The translations under genes were made by a program, and so were the position numbers. A stretch of 64,000 bases of DNA from JAENVT01 sp963773085 (GTDB taxonomy: Bacteria > Actinomycetota > Acidimicrobiia > Acidimicrobiales > Ilumatobacteraceae), in NCBI GenBank assembly GCA_963773085.1, contig CAVYZS010000013.1, positions 62,001 through 126,000 of the forward strand. The letters are read 5' to 3'. Each line of letters starts with the position of its first letter. Positions within the stretch are counted from its first letter, which is position 1. A model generated the notes under the pieces. The model saw only the letters and a list, made by a program, of their open reading frames with translations, was not told where the DNA came from and made no database searches. Positions 58,599-64,000 of the stretch are shown piece by piece.

Positions 58599-60773
58599 CT
58601 AACGCCCTGCGGCGCTTGCCGACCCTGCCCCGCCGCTTGCCTGCCCCTGGGACGTCGCCGCCTTGACAACCTTGCTGACCAGGTTGTTGGGGAGGATCTC
58701 GTCGTGATCGTGGCTGGCAACGAAACGCCCGCGGCCAGCTGTGATCGACCGCAGATCGAGTGCGTAGCGAATGATCTCCGACGTCGGCACGAGCGCCGAG
58801 ACCTCTTGCTCGCCGTGTTCGCCGGCAGAGGTTCCGACCACACGTCCACGTTTGGTGGTGAGGTCGGCCAGCACGTCGCCCTGGTACGAGGATGGGATGG
58901 TGACCTTGAGCAGTGAGATGGGTTCGAGCACGACCGCGCCCGCTCGGCCGAGCGCTTCTTTGAAGCCGCTCGCCGCGGCGTTCTTGAAGGCCATGTCGCT
59001 CGAGTCGACGGAGTGGTACTTGCCGTCGTAGCACTCGACGCGAACGTCGACGACGGGAAAGCCGTGGGCCCCGCCGGTGTTCATCGCTTCTTCGATGCCC
59101 TTCTGCACGGCGGCCATGTAGTTGCGTGGGATCGCGCCACCGACGATCGAGTCGACGAACTCGAATCCGGCACCGCGCTCGAGCGGGCTGACGCGTAGGT
59201 TGGCAACCGCGTATTGACCGTGTCCGCCGGACTGCTTCTTGACCTTGCCCTCCGCGTCGCCGGTGCCGACGACCGTCTCGCGATACGGCACCCGCACGTC
59301 TTCGGTGTCGACACGAACCCCGAACTTGCGAGCCAGCCGTTCGAGTGCCACGGCGAGATGGGTGTCGCCGGATCCGCTCAACACGGTTTGGTGCGCATGG
59401 TTGCGATCGACGCTGAGGCACGGATCCTCGGCGAGCAGACGATGCAGTGCTCCCGAGAGCTTGTCGTCATCGGTCTGCGTCACCGGCTTCAGTGCCAGGC
59501 CGAACACCGGCGGGGCAGGTTCGAGGGCGACGACCCGCACTGGCATGTTGCGTGGAGCCAGCGTTGTCCCGGTAGAGGTGTTGGCGAGTTTGGCGACCGC
59601 CACGATGTCGCCGGCAACTGCCTTCGTGCACGGCAGTTGTTCCTTGCCGCGCATGTGGAAGAGGCCGTGTAGTCGCTCTTCCGCCGAGGTCGTGCTGGCG
59701 ATCAGGCGGTCGTCGGGCGAGATCGTGCCGGAGACGACCTTGCACAATGAAACCTGACCGACGAACTGATCGGCCAGGGTCTTGAACACATAGGCCAGTG
59801 GTTGGGCACCTGAATCGGCGGGAACCTCGATCTGTTCGGTGCCGGCGATCACCACTGTCGGGCGGTCGGCCGGGCTGGGCCCGATCTCGCAGATGAAGTC
59901 GGCCAGACGGTCGATGCCGACGCCGGTGATGGCCGAGCCGACGAGCACCGGGAACTCGATGCATTCGAGCACCTCGTGCGCGAGCGTGCGCTCCAGTTCG
60001 GCCGCGCTGGGCACATCGCCCGACAGGTATCGCTCGAGCTGGTCATCGTCGCCGGAGACGATCTCTTCGACCAACTCATCGTGAAGGCGATGCTCCTCGT
60101 CGGCGATGTCGCTGGGCAGGGGAGCCGTGTGGTGCTGACCGTCGTGGTCGTACTCGAATGCCTGATCGGACAACACGTCAGCGACGCCGTGCAGAGCCTC
60201 CTCTTCGCCGAGCGGCAGTTCAAGCGGAGCGAAACCGTGGCCCCACTTCGCATGCAGCGCATCGAGCACGTGATGGAAGCTGGCCCGGGGCTTGTCGTCC
60301 TTGTTGACGAACACCATCCGCGGGATCTTGTTGGCAACGCATCGCTCCCACGCCAACTCGGTACCGACCTCGATGCCGTCGACCGCGCTGACCACGACGA
60401 TCGCCAGATCGGCGACGCTCATCGCCGCCAACTCCTCGCCGACGAAGTCGGCGTAGCCGGGTGCATCGAGAAGGTTGATCTTGTAGGTCTCGCCGTCGGT
60501 TGCCCGCCACTCGAACGGGGCAATGCCGAGCGACAGCGACATACCCCGTTTGACCTCCTCAGGATCCGTGCTGGTCACCGTGCTGCCGTCCTCGACCCGG
60601 CCGATCCGGGTCGTGACCCCGGCTCGATGGAGGAGCGCCTCGACCAACGTCGTCTTGCCGCAGCCGTTGTGGCCGACGAGCACCACGTTGCGGATGCGTT
60701 GTGTTGGGATGACGTCCACCGGCTTGACCCCCAGTGCTCGAATTCCTGGCCGTGCGGGGACTCTATCCACCAC
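58599..60773 (-). CDS. Elongation factor G-like GTPase (EF-G2 type)
   Basis: The intact protein of 724 residues carries GTPase motifs GHNGCGKTTL, LLDAPGYADFVGEE, VFVNKDDKPRASF and a later GSAIT. Downstream EF-G domains follow: LAYVFKTLADQFVGQVSLCK in domain II, VDRNHAHQTVLSGSGDTHLA and VKKQSGGHGQYAVANLRVSP in domains III and IV, and GDVLADLTTKRGRVVGTSAG in domain V. This is the actinobacterial EF-G paralogue rather than the main translocase, and the ribosomal role of the paralogue is unsettled. GTG at 60719 is a likely alternative start, since the first 18 residues are not conserved-looking. No str-operon genes flank it. Confidence 0.85.
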   Translation of the reverse strand: MVDRVPARPGIRALGVKPVDVIPTQRIRNVVLVGHNGCGKTTLVEALLHRAGVTTRIGRVEDGSTVTSTDPEEVKRGMSLSLGIAPFEWRATDGETYKINLLDAPGYADFVGEELAAMSVADLAIVVVSAVDGIEVGTELAWERCVANKIPRMVFVNKDDKPRASFHHVLDALHAKWGHGFAPLELPLGEEEALHGVADVLSDQAFEYDHDGQHHTAPLPSDIADEEHRLHDELVEEIVSGDDDQLERYLSGDVPSAAELERTLAHEVLECIEFPVLVGSAITGVGIDRLADFICEIGPSPADRPTVVIAGTEQIEVPADSGAQPLAYVFKTLADQFVGQVSLCKVVSGTISPDDRLIASTTSAEERLHGLFHMRGKEQLPCTKAVAGDIVAVAKLANTSTGTTLAPRNMPVRVVALEPAPPVFGLALKPVTQTDDDKLSGALHRLLAEDPCLSVDRNHAHQTVLSGSGDTHLAVALERLARKFGVRVDTEDVRVPYRETVVGTGDAEGKVKKQSGGHGQYAVANLRVSPLERGAGFEFVDSIVGGAIPRNYMAAVQKGIEEAMNTGGAHGFPVVDVRVECYDGKYHSVDSSDMAFKNAAASGFKEALGRAGAVVLEPISLLKVTIPSSYQGDVLADLTTKRGRVVGTSAGEHGEQEVSALVPTSEIIRYALDLRSITAGRGRFVASHDHDEILPNNLVSKVVKAATSQGQASGGAGSASAAGR

Positions 60774-60855
60774 TGATGAGGTCGTGTGAAGCCTTGTGCA
60801 CTCCTGAACGAGCCACGACCGATATCGCAGGCGACGCGACGATCGCCCGGCGGGG

Positions 60856-63163
60856 TTACTGCTGGCGCGACGAGTAGTTCGACGGTGCCGGACGCAGGCC
60901 TGGGAACTGACCGAGACGCTCCAGGGCTGCGACGGTGCTGCGCATCGCGTCGGCAGGAACAGGATGGCTGATCAAGTAACCCTGGGCCTTCGTGCAACCG
61001 AGATCACTGAGAACCTGCAACTGATGCACGCTCTCGACACCTTCGGCGACCATGTCGAGACCCAGCGATCGACCCATGGCCACGATCGTGCGCACCAGCG
61101 AGCGGTCATTGGGGTTGTCGGCGACTCCGTGTACGAATGCCCGGTCGATCTTGATTCGTTGTAGCGGGAACTTCTGCAGGAGCGAGAGCGACGAGTACCC
61201 AGTACCGAAATCGTCGAGGGCGATGCGAACGCCGAGCGAGCGAACGCGTCGAAGCGTGGCCAATGCCAACTCCGGCTCGGCGATCATCACGCTCTCGGTG
61301 ACCTCCAACCAGAGCAGCTGCGGTGAGCACGCCGGAGCGGGCGAGTGCCTCATTGACGATTGACGGGAAGTTCGGATCACTGAGCTGCCGGGGCGACACG
61401 TTGACCGACATCGTTGCCGATTCGCTGCAGACGCCGTCGTCGATCCAGCTGCGCAACTGGCCCAGTGCCTCGAGCAGGGCCCACGACCCGATGGGCACGA
61501 TCGTGCCGGTGTCCTCGGCGATGGGGATGAACTCGGCGGGGGAGACGATCGTGCCGTCGCCTTGCTGCCAGCGCATGAGAGCTTCGAAGCCGACGACGTC
61601 TCCGGATTCGAGGTCGAGGATGGGTTGGTGGAAGAGGCGCAGCTCTCGTCGATCGAGTGCCCGATACAGCGCTGTTTCGACCGAGAGGCGATGGGCGACT
61701 CGCTCGTGCATCGACTCGTCGTAGACCGCCAGGCAGTTGCGGCCGGCGTCCTTGGCGCGGTACATGGCTGTGTCTGCGTGGCGCAACAGATCCTCGGCCG
61801 ATGAACTGGAGCTCGGGCTCAGCGAGGCGACACCGATGCTGGCGGTCACGAAGACGTCGCCCTGGCTGATCGGCAGTGGTTCCCGGAAGATCGACAACAG
61901 ACGCTCTGCGAGCGCCAGCGACGCGCCGGGGGAGCGCGTCGACGGATCGAGCACGACATACTCGTCGCCCGACAGCCGGGCAACCGTCGAATGCTCTGGC
62001 GCCGCCTTGCTGAGTCGCATGGCGACCATCTTCAGCACCTCGTCGCCGGCAGCGTGGCCGAGGCTGTCGTTGATGTTCTTGAAGCGGTCGAGGTCGACGA
62101 AGTAGAGCGTCGGGTGGCTGTCGGATTGCCACGCCATCCGCAAGCAGTCGTTGATCCGTTCGAGCAGGAGTACGCGGTTCGGGAGATGGGTGAGGGCATC
62201 GGTCTGGGCGCTCATTCGAAGGTTCGCCTGGGTGCGGCCGTTGGCCCGGACCGACTGCGTGACCCGCAACGTGACGGCGCCCGCGAGTACCAGCGCCGAC
62301 ACCGAACGAACGAACCCGTCGGTGGGATTGGCCGGGCCGGTGGCGGCAAGTGCGATGATCGGGATGACCAATGACGACGTCGTGAGAACGAGGCGGCCGA
62401 ACATCCGTTGGTTGACGGGCTCGGTCGTGGTTCGCTTCAGCCACACGACGGTCGGGTGGATGAACGCGCCGGCGGCAGTCGAGTAGGCGGCGACGTACAG
62501 GGCCAGTGCCGTGCGGGTGGCGCCTTCGCCGACGTGGCCTGCGGTGTGCAGTCCCCAGAGCACGTCGCCACTCAGGTTGAACGCCATCGCCAATGTGACG
62601 AGCCAGATGGCGGGTTGCCGGTCGCCGGAACGGGAGAACAACAACAGCACGAGCAGGAAGAGCACGACCGTGCCAACCGGCTGGTAGGCGCCACCGAGGA
62701 TTGTTGCGCCCAGCGACCCCCCGCGGTTCTTGAGCATCGGTTCGATCAGCGCCACCCAGGTGATCAGCCAGCTCCCGAGCCCGACGATCAGGGCGTCGCC
62801 GAGCACCGAGCGGATGCTGGCCGAAGCTCGCCCGCTGAGCATGTGGATCAAGGCGATGATGATGCAGATCGATCCGCACAGGCCGAGCACGTCGGAAATC
62901 AGGTCGAAGGTGCCGCTGTCGCCGAGGCTGTCGACGATCTGTGACGCCGCGAAGAAGCCGCCGATCGCGCTGACCGCGGTGATGAATCGGCGGTTGACCC
63001 GGTGCACGCGGGCGGCGACGAAGGTGGCGACGATCAACGAGAGAGCGGCGAACACGTAGGCGGTGTTGCCGAGCCAGGCCACGGGCAGCACGATGACGGC
63101 CAGCGCCAACATGTACCCGATTCCGATAGCCCACCATGTCAGGGGGGCCAATGCCCGCTTCAT
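60856..63163 (-). CDS. Membrane GGDEF-EAL cyclic-di-GMP protein, one frameshift
   Basis: ATG at 63163 follows GGGAGG. About 300 residues hold eight or so membrane helices (from LTWWAIGIGYMLALAVIVLP onward), then a GGDEF domain (TDALTHLPNRVLLLERINDC, DLDRFKNINDSLGHAAGDEV) with active-site motif SGDEY in place of GGDEF. The EAL domain has FEALMRWQQGDG, then after an indel near 61325 LWLEVTESVMIAEPELALAT, ALDDFGTGYSSLSLLQKFPL, KIDRAFVHG and VAEGVESVHQLQVL. The EAL catalytic residues look complete, so c-di-GMP hydrolysis is likely. Cyclase activity is uncertain, as SGDEF variants can be active. The membrane part should sense an unknown signal. Confidence 0.85.
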
Positions 63164-63310
63164 ACGCCTCCCGTTGCCCGTCTCCGCCACGAAGAGCGTG
63201 TATCCACACCCCGTCCGAAGCGTCTCGTTAGGCTACCTGAAACAGCCAAAATGCACAAGGGGTGGTTTTCTCCACGCGAGCAGTCACCAGAAATGGTAGG
63301 GAACTGACAC

Positions 63311-63934
63311 ATGTTCGTCACACGCCACAACGCAGCGGTCGAACGGGGCCTGCTCGAACGGTTGTGGGATCTGTACGAACTGTCATACCGCCGGACGGCC
63401 GAGGAGTCGGCGTCGCGGGAGATGCTGTTTCGCTCCGAGTTCGAAGCGGCCATTGCTGACTCGACCAATCGCTTGTGGGTTCTGTGGGCAGACGACGAAC
63501 CGGTCGCCATGGTGCTGATTGCAACCGACATCGGCGCCACCCGCTATCTCAGCCGGCCATTTTTCGAAAGGCGTTTCACTGACCACTCTCGGCGCGGAGC
63601 CGTGCACTACATCCTCTTCGTCGTCGTCCATCCCCGGTTCGCCGCCAAGGGCGCGCTGACCCGAATGGCTCGCGATGTGCTCGGCGCCGAGGCCGCAGAA
63701 GGTGTGCTGTTGGTCTTCGACTCGCCGGAGATCAATCAACCTCGCGACGACGGCGGTGCAGCGTTGTTGATGGAGCGGCTGGCGAACATGGTCACCAGCG
63801 GCGCCCCGTTGCTTCCGCTCGACGTGTCGCGTTACTACGGCATCGACTTCGCCGCGTCGTCCGCATATATCGAGGAACCGGAGCCGGAGTCGGTTCAAGC
63901 CGCGCGACCGACGGGCGTCCCTGTTCGCAGGTAG
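63311..63934 (+). CDS. Uncharacterised protein, possibly a GNAT-like acyltransferase
   Basis: The intact 207-residue product begins MFVTRHNAAVERGLLERLWD. The segment LWVLWADDEPVAMVLIATDI followed by HYILFVVVHPRFAAKGALTR resembles the central strands and acetyl-CoA loop region of GNAT proteins, but the Q/RxxGxG/A signature is not clear. A Ser/Pro/Glu-rich tail ends it. No signal peptide is present. It is divergent from the GGDEF-EAL gene with about 150 bases between the starts. The fold guess rests on a general pattern only. Confidence 0.5.
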   Translation: MFVTRHNAAVERGLLERLWDLYELSYRRTAEESASREMLFRSEFEAAIADSTNRLWVLWADDEPVAMVLIATDIGATRYLSRPFFERRFTDHSRRGAVHYILFVVVHPRFAAKGALTRMARDVLGAEAAEGVLLVFDSPEINQPRDDGGAALLMERLANMVTSGAPLLPLDVSRYYGIDFAASSAYIEEPEPESVQAARPTGVPVRR

Positions 63935-64000
63935 GGCTTCGTGGCGCGGAACCGACGCCGGTTCGCTACCGTATGGGCAGATGAGTCCCTGCTCGGGCCC

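Noticed and set aside
63981..64000. ATG at 63981 as the start of another gene
   Set aside because: Only 20 bases remain in the window, too few to judge.

Overview
This is a high-GC bacterial chromosome segment. The gene content suggests an actinobacterium, possibly of the Acidimicrobiia (Ilumatobacter-like). Signs of this are a secreted protein with a PARILDTRDG motif, a luciferase-like F420-type oxidoreductase, the actinobacterial exonuclease/polymerase, and many GTG starts with ATGA/GTGA gene overlaps. The assignment is inference; no rRNA is present. Many conserved genes, above all between 2.1 and 12.4 kb, are split by single-base insertions or deletions. I give these one feature across all frames and treat most breaks as probable sequence errors.

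Layout. 1-13.4 kb is ordinary metabolism: a partial MtfA peptidase, an extradiol dioxygenase, PlsC acyltransferase, two coupled dodecins, an exonuclease/polymerase, a GH36 alpha-galactosidase, a three-subunit molybdenum hydroxylase operon, a trypsin-like lipoprotein, a desaturase with a Rieske ferredoxin, and an LLM oxidoreductase. 13.9-29.4 kb is one co-directional block: a secreted protein of about 2,530 residues, three multicopper-oxidase-like proteins, a membrane-anchored protein, a lipoprotein and a CopC-CopD fusion. It looks like an extracellular copper-dependent oxidation system that carries its own copper handling.

29.8-47.6 kb is the most unusual part. A tRNA-Cys gene is cut in its anticodon loop. 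The 5' half lies at 29819-29859 and the 3' half at 47577-47617. Between them sit two tandem elements, A (16.1 kb) and B (1.6 kb). Each begins with the same 10-bp core followed by its own complete tRNA-Cys, and their right ends align without gaps. Neither contains a recognisable integrase. Element A carries a cupin/TetR pair, a TIR-NTPase-TPR defence-like protein with near-identical repeats, a UPF0158 gene between inverted repeats, an ECF sigma factor with a partner, an IS110 transposase, a phosphotransferase and a cytoplasmic subtilase with a small partner. Element B carries only a toxin-antitoxin pair.

47.7-50.2 kb holds a truncated tyrosine integrase and two more toxin-antitoxin modules. 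50.7-64 kb returns to intact core-like genes: an SDR, a flavin monooxygenase, ParDE, a bicupin, an inositol-monophosphatase/DUF3500 fusion, an MFS exporter, an EF-G-like GTPase, a GGDEF-EAL protein and a possible acetyltransferase.
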